64,000 nt of DNA from Loxodes magnus (taxonomy: Eukaryota; Ciliophora; Karyorelictea; Loxodida; Loxodidae): the NCBI GenBank assembly GCA_946699065.1, contig CAMPDV010000007.1, positions 496,001 to 560,000 on the forward strand. The letters run 5' to 3'. Below are positions 52,594-64,000 of the stretch, piece by piece. Each line of letters opens with the position of its first letter. Within the stretch, counting starts at the first letter, position 1. A program made the translations under genes and the position numbers. Under the pieces are notes generated by a model, which saw only the letters and a list, made by a program, of their open reading frames with translations, was not told the DNA's origin and did not search any database.

Positions 52594-53463
52594 TTCTTCG
52601 CGACTCCTAAAAAGTAGGAGTTAACAACATCCTAGAAAGACTAAGACCAGGAAAAGGGTAACAAAAAGGTCACCCATCAGGATGAATCTCCCACCTCTGA
52701 AGAAAAGCCTAGGAAATAGGCTAAGAATATTATGAGCTCGGAAGTCTCGAATCTCACCACATAATAGTAAATAAGCTATGATTAGTTGAATAAAGTGATG
52801 CTAGACCTCCAAGAAGAGGTCAAAAAGTTGAAGAAAGACAATTAGAAGTTAATGGAAAAATTGAGCTTGCAGAAGAAATGGAATCGAGACTCATGACCTA
52901 AGAAAGAAACCTTAACGTATTTTGAAATATGTCATAAGACTAGAGCAGTTAATCTCAAAACTAACAATAGAAACAGAAAGAACTGATCAGCAAATTAGAA
53001 AAATAGAAGAAAATCAGTACAAATTGCAGCTTTAAATGGAATTTAAAGAATAAATGAATGATCCAATGAAAATTGAAGGTGAAAACAATTCAAGATTTAA
53101 ACCTAAACGACAAGCAAAAAGATGCTACTAATGTAACTCTCAAAAGCTGTTGTGGAAAAGATGCTAGAAATTTCTCAATTTCAAGTAAGAATATTGAAAC
53201 TATTAGAAGTAGTTGGAGAACAAAAGGAAGAAACAATAACAAATAAAGCTATCAGGAGGAAGAGAAAGATTATACTGTAAAAAATTTGGGGAAATTTACA
53301 AAAAAAAGACATCTAGCATCTAGGTGAAAGAAGAATTAAAGAACAACATGCATGGCGAAGAGAAGAGTTGTAGAAATTTTCAGACTTTTATATTAAACCT
53401 CTAGAGCAATCTAGAGGCTGAAGGGAAAGAGGTGGAAACACCTCCAAGAACTCCAAACACTTA
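52594..53463 (+). pseudogene. Zinc-knuckle gag-like gene, longest copy
   Basis: Contains the family coil (LNKVMLDLQEEVKKLKKDN, KLMEKLSLQ, RNLNVFWNMSQDQ), then LEQLISKLTIETERTDQ and MNDPMKIEGENNSRFKPKRQ. The zinc knuckle reads CYQCNSQKLLWKRC, in which the expected His is Leu, so zinc binding is probably lost. The tail is rich in Lys/Glu and ends EVETPPRTPNT before a TAA at about 53461. Several frame changes are needed to follow the homology. The Thr-Pro repeats in the tail are not seen in the other copies. Confidence 0.6.
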
Positions 53464-53559
53464 ATTTTGTATTTTTATTTAATATAAAAGGCTAATAAAT
53501 CTTATTCTTGCAAGTTCTTATTAAAGTCTTAAACTCGACAAAGCTTTCTTGCAGATAAT

Positions 53560-54300
53560 TTAAAGTTTGGTAGATGTTTATATAAATGTTACTTTTTCTT
53601 TTAAACTATATTAAAAAAGAAGTTAAAATTTAGTTTATAGTTTTGAAGAAGGCCTTGAAAACCACCAAATTTTTTACCTGTATTCTCCTAAAATAAAGGT
53701 TTGCTTAGAATTTCATTAGTATGCCATCCTTAAATGTAGTTCAGGCTCTTGAATAAACTATTTTTAAGATATTTGAATCTTGAATTGTTGAAATTCTTTC
53801 TATATGTTATTAGGTCTTTGTTAGTCAAATTTTATAAAAATCGTTCAAAATAGCATATTACTTTTCGTTATAAATTTCAAAGTTTTTTCAGCTTTTTATG
53901 TGAGGATGTTACTTTTAGTATATATAGCAACGTATTTTTTACTTATATCACATTAAAAATTGTCTATGCGTTCATATCCCTATTATCCATAGTTTTTTTT
54001 AAATAATTTCCTGCTATTATATCTCTTTTCCTACCCTTCTTTTATTTAATATTAGAATTAAGAAAATTTAAAATAAAAAATTTGAGGAATTTAGTTTATT
54101 TATTAATCTATTTCGTCTATCTTTTGTCACATTTTTGATTAAATATTATTGAATTGCCGCTTCAATATATGGAAATTAAAAGCTTAGCTCTTCGTCTGTT
54201 TTTGTAGCATCTATTCTAATTTTTTAAGTTTTAATTCTTATTACTTTAACCCTTATTATAAGTTTGCTATTCTTTGAGGACTGATTGTGCAAATTCCTCT
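53560..54300 (-). pseudogene. Alba-like ORF family, highly degenerate third copy
   Basis: The reverse strand contains diverged versions of landmarks in copies A and B (an ATTCAAGAGCCTG...AAGGATGGCATACTAATGAA segment, and an AAAAATACGTTGC region). Similarity is patchy and no frame can be followed. Confidence 0.3.
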
Positions 54301-54329
54301 TAACATTAGTACTATTCTTATTATTAAAA

Positions 54330-54365
54330 AGAGCTGCGCACCAACTAGATGCTACGCGCTCTATA
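54330..54365 (+). repeat. Dispersed-repeat terminal motif
   Basis: GAGCTGCGCACCAAC then TAGATGCTACGCGCTCTATA, the best plus-strand version of the conserved terminus. The two GC-rich arms could pair (GAGCTGCGC with GCGCTC), giving a small hairpin. Confidence 0.6.
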
Positions 54366-55889
54366 ATAAATTTATTTATTTTATTTAAGCTTTTGTTCAG
54401 TCTGAATACCCTATAGTCTTATTTTTAAGATATTTTTTAAGAGAGATTTGTTATTTTTTGGAACCATTTCATATTATATTAATAAAATAACTTTTGTTAT
54501 TGTGTCATTAAATATTTAAAGCTATTTTATTTTTTTTAATTAATCTTATATTCTGTTTTCTAATATTTGAATAAGGGGCAATACAATTACATTTTAAGTT
54601 TCTCCAGTTCTTGTTTCTTTGAAAAAATCGAATGAAATAATTAAATATCATATTCTTTTGATGGAAAATAAACTTTGATAACTTTAATCTGGAAAAGAGA
54701 CTAATAATATGTGAGAAAAAAAGTATCTTAACAAAATCAAATTCTTCTAAAATAAAATGACAATTTAAAAAACCAAAAAATAAAAAAATTAAGTATAATT
54801 ACAGATCATATAGTATTTAATAACCTTTTAAAACTTTAAAAATTATATTAATATTTAATCTAAGAAATAAAATTTAAAAATATTTCAAAAATAAATATAA
54901 AAAAATAAAATTAAAACTATTTATTCATTTTATATTTAGATTTATAATAAATTTTAATAAACTTTAAAATATATAAAAGTTATTTTAAAATAACTATATT
55001 ATTTTAAAATAAAATTACTAAAGATGTAGGTCACTTGCTAAGCTAATATAAACTTAAATTTTATAGATTTGAATTTTGGTAGAAGTGAATTTTTTTTACT
55101 TATTCTAAAAGCATTCAAAAAATAATTTTATAAAAATTTGCATATCCAAAATAAAATGAATTTATTTAAATTATTTTTTTATTTACATCTGTATTTTATG
55201 TAAACTTAACTAAAAATATGTATCATTTTATTTAGTTTTTTATTTAATTTAAAATAAATTAAAGTAAAGAATTTGCTATTATTGTTTTTTAATTTTAATG
55301 AGAGAATAAAAATTTAATAATTTAAGATAATTAAAATTAAAAGAGCTGATAGTAATTAACTATACTTCTTTAAATAAATAAATAAATAAATAAAGACTTT
55401 CTTCAATGATAAAATGGAATAATATAAAATTTTTAATTTTTATTTAACCTTAATTTATAAATATAATGCTAGTATTTTTATTAAAATTTAATGTATTTCT
55501 TTTTATTAAATATAATGCTTTCAAAATTAATAAAATTGCGATACTTTATGAAACAGTGTATGGATCATTTGAATTTTTTATATTAATTTTTTATTTAGTA
55601 AATAATTTATTAAAGAAATTTAATTTATACCTTTAAAAATAGATTATTTTTTAATTTTTAAATTTAACAATTATTTTAGTTGAAATAAAGATGAAATTTC
55701 AAAATTTAATAATTAAAAAAATTAGATATAAATAAAAAATGTTAAATTTAGTTAGCAAATTTAAAATTTTTTACTAAAAAGAAAATATAATTTAAAAATT
55801 ATGAATTATATAGAATTTAAAATTTTTTAATCATTTTTAATGAAAGTTTTATAAAATAGAAATATTATAAATTATTTAATTTAAATAGG
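54366..55889. other. AT-rich stretch with a short (AAAT)n run
   Basis: Nothing gene-like. A tetranucleotide AAATAAATAAAT run lies at about 55373-55394. Confidence 0.45.
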
Positions 55890-56177
55890 ATGGGTCTTAA
55901 CCATAAAGACGATTGAAAGAATCTCCCAATGACAAACCTGACAGAGGAGCACTAATTCTAAATACTGGGACGAACTAGTCACTACATCATAGGCTAGTAA
56001 ATAAATTTGTAATTGCCTGTAGACATCCTGTAATTTGGAATTGACATATGTAACCTCTCCTACGATTAGAAAAGGGATCTTTATAGGAATAATTTAATCA
56101 AGTGAGACTTTAATTGAATTTTTTACAGTGCTACATGTCATTGAAAGGATATACGCACTTTACTCAATTTTTTCTAA
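55890..56177 (+). CDS. Orphan 95-aa ORF in an isolated GC-richer island
   Basis: An isolated GC-richer block in very AT-rich DNA. From ATG 55890 one frame gives 95 residues with balanced composition: MGLNHKDDWKNLPMTNLTEE, ILGRTSHYIIGQQINLQLPV, DILQFGIDICNLSYDQKRDL, IKWDFNWIFYSATCHWKDIR, ending before tandem TAA-TAA at 56175-56180. Several Trp are TGA. The frame ends where the GC content drops, which supports coding. No family is recognised. It may be a fragment of an element or a small host protein. A structured RNA was considered and rejected. Confidence 0.5.
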
Positions 56178-57079
56178 TAAAAAAAATTAAAAAATTGGCT
56201 AATATATAATTATTAAAATATTTTATAGAAATAAGAAAAATTAAAACATAAAAATTTATTTTTTATTTTATATTAAAAAATTTGAAATTTTTTATCAAAA
56301 CTTAATTTTTCTTATTCAGTAAAATTTATTAAATCGCAATAAAGATGTGAAAAAATGTTAATTAATATAAATATTTGTTTAATATTATTTACTAAGATTC
56401 TTAAACTAAAATCTTTACTCATTAAATAAATCTAAGAAAAATATGAAATCTGATAAAATCAAATATAATTAACGATTTATTTATTATACAAATATAAATA
56501 GCATTAAATATAAATGCATTTATAATTTTAAAACTAATAATATAGTTTTTAATTTTCAACTGAATTAAATATTTACATTTTAAATAAATATTATTTTGAA
56601 TTCTATTAGAAAATTTAATTTTTTAATATTTCTTGATTTTAAAAAATGTATAGGAAATTTTTTTAAATACTTTCCTTTAAAAATTAAAAAATATTATTAT
56701 AATTGTATTTATTATTAATTATCCTTTTTTTCAAATTATAAATAAAGTAAAAATAAAATTTTATTTGAAATTTTAGAAAAAAATGTAGCAAAATTTTCAG
56801 TTAATTTCCATGTTTTTCTCTATGAATAAATTAAAAATTTTTTAATTAAACAGATAATCAAAAAAATTAGAATATCTTAATTTTAATAAAAATAAATAAA
56901 TATTAATTGGAGAAAATTAAATAATTAAATTAGATAAGATAAGATAAGATAAAATTAAGGTTTAGTTTCATAAATGATTTCACCATTATTTTAGAAAGAA
57001 AAATTATTATTGAAAATAATTAAAAGTTTATTAATTTAGAAGTTTAATTATAAAATAGAGTATTTAATCAATGTGTTTC
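56178..57079. other. AT-rich stretch
   Basis: Nothing recognised apart from a short (AGATA)n run near 56934-56952. Confidence 0.45.
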
Positions 57080-58010
57080 AAAATCAACATTAAGGATTAA
57101 GAAGTTAGGTACATTAGATGGAAGTTCATAAAATTTTGAAACTTTCATAAAGGTACAAGAATATTTACAATTTATATTTGTATGAACTAACTAATAAAAC
57201 TAAACAAATTTGAGGATAAGTTATTAAAAATGTTAAGATCCTCAGTTTAAGAAAAATTTAATTTTTTGCTTCATTGCTGCAAGAAGGAATATATAGTAGA
57301 TTTACATAACCTTAAAGGATTAAAAATAATTTTTTCTAACAATCATAAGGAATTATAAAAATTATTTTATATAAGCAAAAACATTGAAAAAAGGTTGTTT
57401 AAAAGAGAAATCCTTGGAATGGACTAGAAGTAGACTTAAAAATTTATTTTTCAACATATTAGAATTATTTTAGATCTGGAAAAAAGTTTTAACTCAAACA
57501 TAACATCGACTTTAACAATAAAGGGTTAATTTGCATACATTCTGCAATGTCTTCAAGGAGTAGTATGAACTAAAATGGAAGAACTAGACCAAGATCTATG
57601 ATTTATACAATAACAAAGCTAAAAAGACTTATGATACAAGAAAAGAAAAATCAAGATCAAGAAAATAGAAACAAGAGTGAAGAAAATAGAGCCAGTCTTA
57701 CTTCAAATGGAATAATAACAAATATAAATGACTAAAAAATCAATCTCAATAGAAATAGAAAGAGTTTAAACAAGAGCAAATACTTACAAGAAGAAATACT
57801 ACATCTAAAGTAGTGTATGATGCCTCTGGAAAAATTAAAAACTAAGTAAGATAATCCGCAAGCATATTTGGAAAAACTTTACAACCCTTTATCCAACAAG
57901 CGATGGAAAATTATAAAAAAGAAACTTAATAAATAGGCATAACATAGTCTAGAAGCGAACTGATTTTAAGCAGGGAATCTAGAACCTGATTCTACTTAGG
58001 AGTGAGAAAT
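57080..58010 (+). CDS. Possible element-derived gene, frame shifts inside
   Basis: Protein-like content appears in a first part (TLDGSSQNFETFIKVQEYLQ) reminiscent of the start of copia-type gag proteins, then in FVFKREILG/KGQFAYILQCLQGVVWTK and then, in another frame, YDLYNNKAKKTYDTRKEKS and VVYDASGKIKNQVRQSASIF, ending near 58010. The parts are not in one frame and the true one is ambiguous where two look plausible. The gag resemblance is only suggestive. Confidence 0.35.
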
Positions 58011-58639
58011 TAAAAGAAACATTTCTTTTCCTAGAAAATCTTTTAATTTGATTTGATTTAAAAAGAGAAAATTATAAAATAATCTAGTTATAAATATTAA
58101 AAAAACAAAGGAAAGCTTATACTTAACGAGAAAAATCTATGAATTTCGAAAGTATTTTTCAAATTTTTATAACTTAGTTAAAAATATTTTTAAATATTTA
58201 AACAAATGATGAATAAGATTGAGCTACCACAAATAAAAACCTTATAAAATATTTTAGAAATTTTTTCTTTTTAAGTTAAATATGCTTAATATTTAAAAAA
58301 TATAGATTTTTAACATAGAAAAAATTAATAAAAAATAAAAAAATTGAGAAATTAAAAATCAAATAGAAGCATAATTAAATAAAAACATACCTAATATGTT
58401 AGAAATTAAATTTTTGATTCTAGAAATCAAAGATCAATAAGTATTTAAAAAATTTTGCTAAATATAAATAGTAAAAAATTCCACAGTTTTGAAAATAAAA
58501 ATAAAAGTTATTGAAATAAATAAATATCATTTTTTTCAAAATGTATTCTTTAAATACACTTTATCCTATTTGGTTGCAAATTTGATTGATTGATTTAAGA
58601 AAGAAAAGCATATTCTTAATGGAGATCTTTTATTGTTAT
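58011..58639. other. AT-rich stretch, nothing recognised
   Basis: No conserved frame. Confidence 0.4.
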
Positions 58640-59597
58640 TATTAAAATGGTTAAATTTGGCAATTTTCGAGGATTTTCACCTCTTCATGCCGGTCCCAGA
58701 TTGCTCCGGGATTAAAATAAGGTTTATAAGTCTCTACTCCTCTCCCACTCACTTGTTCTTGTTGTCTTTAACTATGTCTTCCGTTCAGCAAAGATTTCTT
58801 CCTATAAATATTTTCAAGCTAGTTCATGAATAGTCTCTCTATAATTTTCCTTTGCTATAATTGTCTCTTTTTCTTTTGCTACGCTTTTTGTTTCCTTTAT
58901 TTTCTCCAATACTGGTTCTTAAAGTTTAGGAATTACTCACATCGTCTTCATAGGTGTTTCTCTGAATTACAATAGTAGCACTTTTTAACTACTTTGATTA
59001 GCTTGGCCTTCTTCTTGTCAATTACCTCTATCAGCATTGGATCACCTGTTTGCTCATTGAGTTTCATTTGCTGTTGCAGTTTCTCTTCTATTTCTCCAGG
59101 TTTTTGCCCAGTTCCGTCTGTTTCTATTGCTAATTTTTGGATTAGCAGTTCTGACTCTGTGATATGTTCCAAAATGCACTTAATTCCCTTTCTTAGGACA
59201 TAAGTCATGACTCGATTTCCTCTTGCTTGCTCAGATTCTCCATTAGCTTATCGTTGTCCTTCTTTAGTCTCTGACCTATTCCTGGAGGTTTAGTACAACT
59301 TGGATGAGCCATTCCATGCTCATCTGGCCAGAAGGATTAAATTCCGACACCTCCTGGTGTAAAGCAGACTTTACCTGCTTTCTAGGCTTCTCTAGTGAAG
59401 TCGGTGTTATGTATGCTTACTTTTCTGAGCCTTCTTCTGTTCCTCTTGTCAAATTCCAGGTTGTTAATATTACGAAAAAGGTTAATTTTGTGAAGAAGAC
59501 GACTGCCAAGAAGTGGTTTCCTGTTTCCTGCTTCCTTCCTTTTTGGCTTAGGAAGAGGTGGTATAGAAGCCTTTCTTGAAACCTTCAACATTTTTTT
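58640..59597 (-). pseudogene. Zinc-knuckle gag-like gene, copy
   Basis: Begins MLKVSRKASIPPLPKPKRKE (ATG 59597), then LTTWNLTRGTEEGSEKQAYI, KPRKQVKSALHQEVSEFNPS, a coil (MEWLIQVVLNLQE, RELSAFWNISQSQN), IEEKLQQQMKLNEQTGDPM and the zinc knuckle CYYCNSEKHLWRRC, whose Trp is TGA. Downstream a Lys/Glu/Thr-rich tail (ENYRETIHELAWKYLQEEIF) continues to about 58650. It is the best preserved N-terminus and knuckle of the family, but frame changes occur after the N-terminal part and within the coil. Confidence 0.6.
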
Positions 59598-62500
59598 ATT
59601 TTTATGGAGATTTTTTAATGAAAGATAAAGCATATGTCATAAATAAACGTAATAAACTAATGATTTCGGAGATTATCAAGAAATAGAACTAACTTCTTGT
59701 AAATTAATTTATTTTGAAAGCATTACATTTTTTACAAGTGTCTATAATTTTATTTTACATAGAATTCAACAACTGCTTCGTACTAATAAAAACTTATATT
59801 ATGAAGTATTCATTTTATCAAAGCTGAAAAAGGATTTATGAATATTTTCATTTTAGATAGTTTAATACGATTACTAAAACAATAAACTAAGAAATTGATA
59901 GAAAAAACTTACTAATAATATGATTACTTTGAATAAATTTTATTAAGATTATAGAAATAAATAAATAAAAGCTTATTATAAATTTAAAATATAGAATTTT
60001 TAAACTTAAATATCTAGTAATTCACATAATTGGAATATATTAGATAGAGATTATTTAGTTAATTTCTAAATTTAATTAAATTTTAAGTAATGAGTTAGCA
60101 GAACTCTCAATTAAATTTACTAACAAATATTTTCTCATCTTAAAAAAGAGTTGTTAATCTGGTCCTTTTTATTTTAAAGTAGAATAAATCCAGAAGCCAT
60201 TCTGGAATATTCTCTTAATGATAAGAAAGATTAAGCTGAGTAAGCATACCTACAAAAGAAATAAAGAATTTGAGCTTTATTTAGTTAAAATTTTACATTT
60301 GATGTGCTTTTTTATAGAAAGTAATAGGATGTTAATTTCAATTTAGTAAGTATGATTATATAAAGATAAATAAGGACTTAACTAAATTCTTATTCTTATT
60401 GAGCAGTCATTTTAATTAATAAAGGCTGATAAGCTAGTTGCTTAAAAATTATTTGGAAATATTTTCCCTTATTTTCAGAGCTTTGTAATATTTTAATAAT
60501 TAGTAATTTTTAAGATAATTTAAATACAAGCAATTAATAAGCTTTATTTAGATAAAGGGCTAGGATGAATACAATGTTAATAGCATATATTTAAGAAATT
60601 GAAAAAGAACTATAAATTTAAATTTTCTATTTCATAATACTCAATATAATTTGACCAAAGAAATAGTTTCCATATACTAGCAAAGGCTTTATGCTATATG
60701 ATCTAGCATAATTTGGAATAAAGATATTCCTAATTAAATGATTTGGAAGATTACATCTAGGAATAAGAGTAATTTTTAATTGATTTAATTTAATTTTTAT
60801 AGAGTCTAATTAAATAATTTAAATGCTTTAGAATTTATAGCTTATACAAGCTTGTAAGATAAATTAGAGTTAACTTATTCATTTTTATGCAAATTAGAGA
60901 AAACAGATTTAAGATTAAAATTTTTCTTAATTGGGTAAAGAGGATTTTAAATTTTTGAGCAAGATAATTAACGTAAGAAAATCTTAGAAACTAGAGAACT
61001 TTATAAATAAAAAGATAAATAAAGAATAGAAAAATCAATTAAGATATAAATATGAGTAATATGAGTAAAATCTGATATGTCTTTAAAGAATCATAGTAAA
61101 ATAGTGCTTATTCATTCAATTTAAAACCTTATACATCTAATATAAAATTGCATCATTTTATTATAAACTCAAAATTATATGAAAATAGATAAAAAAAATT
61201 AAATGATGAATCAATTATATAAGAAATTTTTGATTCTACTAACTATATAAATTAAAAAAAATTTGTTTGAGATATATTTTGTTTTAAGTTTTAAATAAGT
61301 AATTGAAATTTATTTACAAAATAGGAAACTTTTAATAAGTATATAGCATAAACTTTTAAAAATTAATAATACATTTATTTTTCAAATGCTCACTATCTTA
61401 CTTTATTACTCTTAACTGAATTATTTCAAATTTAATTATCCTATTTTTTCTAGCAAAAAAAAACAACAATTTTAGTTAGACAAATAGATAAATCTAAAAG
61501 GTTAATCACTTTTCAAACTCATCAAAATTCCATTCTGATTTTTAACTTTCAACTCATTTATGGGTTAAATTTATTGTTAGTAACAATATAACTATATAAT
61601 TATAAGAAAAAGTTATAATTAATTGTGTCTTTTATTTGTTTGAATAACTATTTATTTCGATTTTTTTATTTTTTCTTATTAATATCTAATTAAATAACTT
61701 TCGGATCTAAATTTAGATAATTAACTTATTTTTTTCTTATAAGTAGATGCTTTAATTTATTAACTTTTTAGCTAATTTTAATTAGTATTTCCATATAACT
61801 TCTTATGTGGTATTATCTTGATATATAATTTAATTGCTATAATGAAAATGAAAATTTCTGTGTTCTAGCATGCACTCATATTGATATTTATTTATTTATA
61901 TTTTAGAACTTTTCTATATAAGCTTTTATTAACTATGAAGATCCTTTTTTACTCATCTATTAGAAGTATCCAAAAATTATTTTTTATATCTCAATACATT
62001 TTCAAAACCCGCAGTTTTTGAAATGATAAAGATATACAATTATCTCAAATACAAAATAATTATATTAGATATTAATTCTTAAAAATAGAAATTAAATAAA
62101 TGCAGCATACTTAATTAATAATCTAATAAGCTTTTTAACTTCTAATAAGTTTATTTTATAGTTATCCAATATATTAAAAAGCATCATAGTAATTAGAGTT
62201 TTATAAATACATATTAAGAATTGCTAAATTACTAATTATTTATTTGTAGTTATAAAGGAATAATATTCACTAGAGCAATTCAGAAATATTACTATTTTAT
62301 ACCTATTTTTACCACTTATTAGATAGATCTTAATTATTCCTTATTAAATCTTCTAGAAATAAGAGCAGAAAATATTCAAACTTTACATAATTATTAGATT
62401 ATCAAATTTAAGGATAATGTCAAAAGAAATGATTGCTTAATATTAAAGATATTTGCACGCTTTAAAATTATTAAAGCTTGACAAAGAAAATTGAATTTGG

Positions 62501-63108
62501 TTTATTTCTTGCTAATTATTTAATTTCTAATCAAAAGATTTAAATTAATTTTCATCTTAGAATTAAAAAAACTATTATGATTGAAAATCACTCTTAGCCC
62601 TTAATTCAACTTTCTATTTAAAATTTAAAATATATTTAAAGAAATTAAGCTTTATACTAAGCTTATATAATATAAGAATAAAGAGAAATAAAATTTAAGT
62701 TAAATCAAGATTAAGATAAATAGTCAGATATAAAGATGGAACTATTTTAGCAGCTGCAATTCCTTATGAGATTAAAAAGAATTGACTTCTATCTTATTTT
62801 TATACTTATTTAATAAGCATTCTATTTGAATTATCTTAGAATTGAGTCTAACTTAGTTTCCATATTATATAAAACAATCTAGAATGCAAGCTAATTCTTA
62901 AGAATATTCTAGAACAGATTATTTTTCTTTGAATATAGCTTTATATGCAAAACGTTATTTTCTTAAATAAGCTAAAAGTTTATTTTTCCTATATAAAGCT
63001 AAATTAAAAAAATATAAGAAACTAATATAACAAATAGGATTAGCTCAAGTAAGAAGGTACTTAAGATAATTAAAATGTTTATAATTTTAATTTATTAGTG
63101 CTAATAAA
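59598..63108. other. Long AT-rich stretch, nothing recognised
   Basis: No frame with conserved motifs, no repeat shared with the rest of the window, no RNA gene seen. Confidence 0.4.
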
Positions 63109-63919
63109 ATGAACTAAAAGGAAAAAGAATCCAGTAAATAAAAAATTCCAAACTCACATCTATTCACTATTACTTCTTAGTCTCTTCTTGAGGAAGAACC
63201 GCTGCCTCCTTAAAATAGAGAATAAAGTGCAGAAATAATAGAGAGAAATAGTAAAAAGTCTCATACCTATGCTCCTAATTAAGAAATGTCTAATTCTGAT
63301 ATATAAAATACTCAACTAATATCTAATACTTGATGTGGATAGAAGTAAAGCAACCTGTTTAAAAAATACAGCTCTGATTATTAGAGCTAAATTTAGAACT
63401 AGTAAACAAGAATATTTCAAAACCGGTTAGTTCATCGAAAATCTTCAAGTCCCAATGATTTAAAAAATAGTAAGAATAAATCGGAAGCACTTGAGTATCA
63501 AAACAGATGTAGGCAAAAGTTATTTATTCTAAGCAAGTAAGAATATGAATTATAATAAAGTAAGAAAAGGACAGAGGATAAAATATAATAATTGAAACAG
63601 AATAAAAATGATATTCCATTAGATTAGATAAATCAATTTAATCAAATACTCTAACAGATAAAGCAGAAAGAAAGAATAATTCAATGAGAGACTCATCAAA
63701 TTATTAAATCTATGAAACAGTTTAAAAATCCTTAAGATATATAATCAGATATTTTGATCAATAAAAAAGATAAAAAATCTCATATTAGGTAATTTTTAAT
63801 TATTTAGACAAAAATATTTTTAGAAAATAATTTTCAAGAACCTTAATGTATTAATATACATAATAATGGTTATTATAGGAAGTTCCTTTTTGTATTTTTT
63901 TCATGCTTTTGATGCATAA
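63109..63919 (+). CDS. Tail-anchored coiled-coil membrane protein (SNARE-like?)
   Basis: 263 aa from ATG 63109 to TAA 63917-63919, with a 19-nt intron at 63789-63807. The N-terminal half is polar and disordered (EEEPLPPQNREQSAEIIERN). Residues about 145-225 form a coiled coil (RTEDKIQQLKQNKNDIPLDQ, LQQIKQKERIIQWETHQIIK). Splicing the intron brings in a C-terminal hydrophobic segment (VLIYIIMVIIGSSFLYFF) followed by only five residues. Coil plus a single C-terminal membrane span is the layout of SNAREs and other tail-anchored proteins, but no SNARE zero-layer residue was verified. Without splicing, the frame ends in a poor hydrophobic tail, so the intron is well supported. Confidence 0.65.
63789..63807 (+). 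other. 19-nt intron in tail-anchored protein gene
   Basis: GTAATTTTTAATTATTTAG. Removal joins SHIR to QKYFQK and creates a clean C-terminal membrane span. Confidence 0.65.
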
Positions 63920-64000
63920 TAACAACTATTTTAAGTTTTGCTTTGTTAATTTCATAAATTTTGTTTGCCATCAATTTAGATTAAAAGTATTAATTTCTTT

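Noticed and set aside
55890-56177. Structured non-coding RNA (snRNA, SRP, RNase P or telomerase RNA)
   Set aside because: No diagnostic motif of these RNAs was found, and the island carries a well-formed protein frame.

Overview
The window reads as nuclear DNA of a ciliate with a radically reassigned genetic code. It is extremely AT-rich, and almost no reading frame survives under the standard code. If TAA and TAG are read as Gln and TGA as Trp, long conserved proteins appear: a calcium-dependent protein kinase, a glucosamine-6-phosphate N-acetyltransferase, and a family of NBR1-like (FW, four-tryptophan) proteins. TGA falls exactly on conserved tryptophans, such as the Trp of the kinase DxWSxG motif and the Trps of the FW domains. 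Genes end at TGA or, in two members of one family, at TAA, so stops must be recognised by context. This fits a Condylostoma-type code; a karyorelict code (TAR=Gln, TGA=Trp/stop) is the nearest alternative. Introns are tiny (16-19 nt, GT...AG). The species cannot be fixed from sequence alone.

Layout. 1-4.4 kb: small possible ORFs and degenerate repeats. 4.9-15.9 kb: two minus-strand coiled-coil paralogs of 1918 and 779 aa; only the longer keeps the C-terminal FW domains. 21.2-26 kb: CDPK-type kinase, a hypothetical gene just upstream of it, and a GNA1-type acetyltransferase. 27.5-32.6 kb: two FW proteins in head-to-head orientation. 33-39.9 kb: dispersed repeats and fragments of mobile-element-like genes. 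40.7-43.2 kb: a double-RING FW protein. 43.7-49 kb: zinc-knuckle (gag-like) copies, a hypothetical coiled-coil protein and short GC-richer repeats. 49.2-52.3 kb: a 1021-aa FW coiled-coil protein. 52.6-59.6 kb: more element copies and orphan ORFs. 63.1-63.9 kb: a tail-anchored coiled-coil protein. The remainder is AT-rich DNA in which I recognise nothing.

The most striking content is the FW family. Five genes share a 3' module (an FW-like domain, a canonical FW domain and a C-terminal Cys-x-Ile-Phe CaaX box directly before the stop) joined to different N-termini: long coiled coils, a short coil, or two RING fingers. They look like lipid-anchored scaffold proteins that diversified locally by duplication and N-terminal exchange. 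The second theme is several dispersed repeat families: zinc-knuckle gag-like, an Alba-like ORF, and a ~120-aa ORF with a conserved terminal motif. These lie in different combinations and orientations and account for most of the GC-richer islands.
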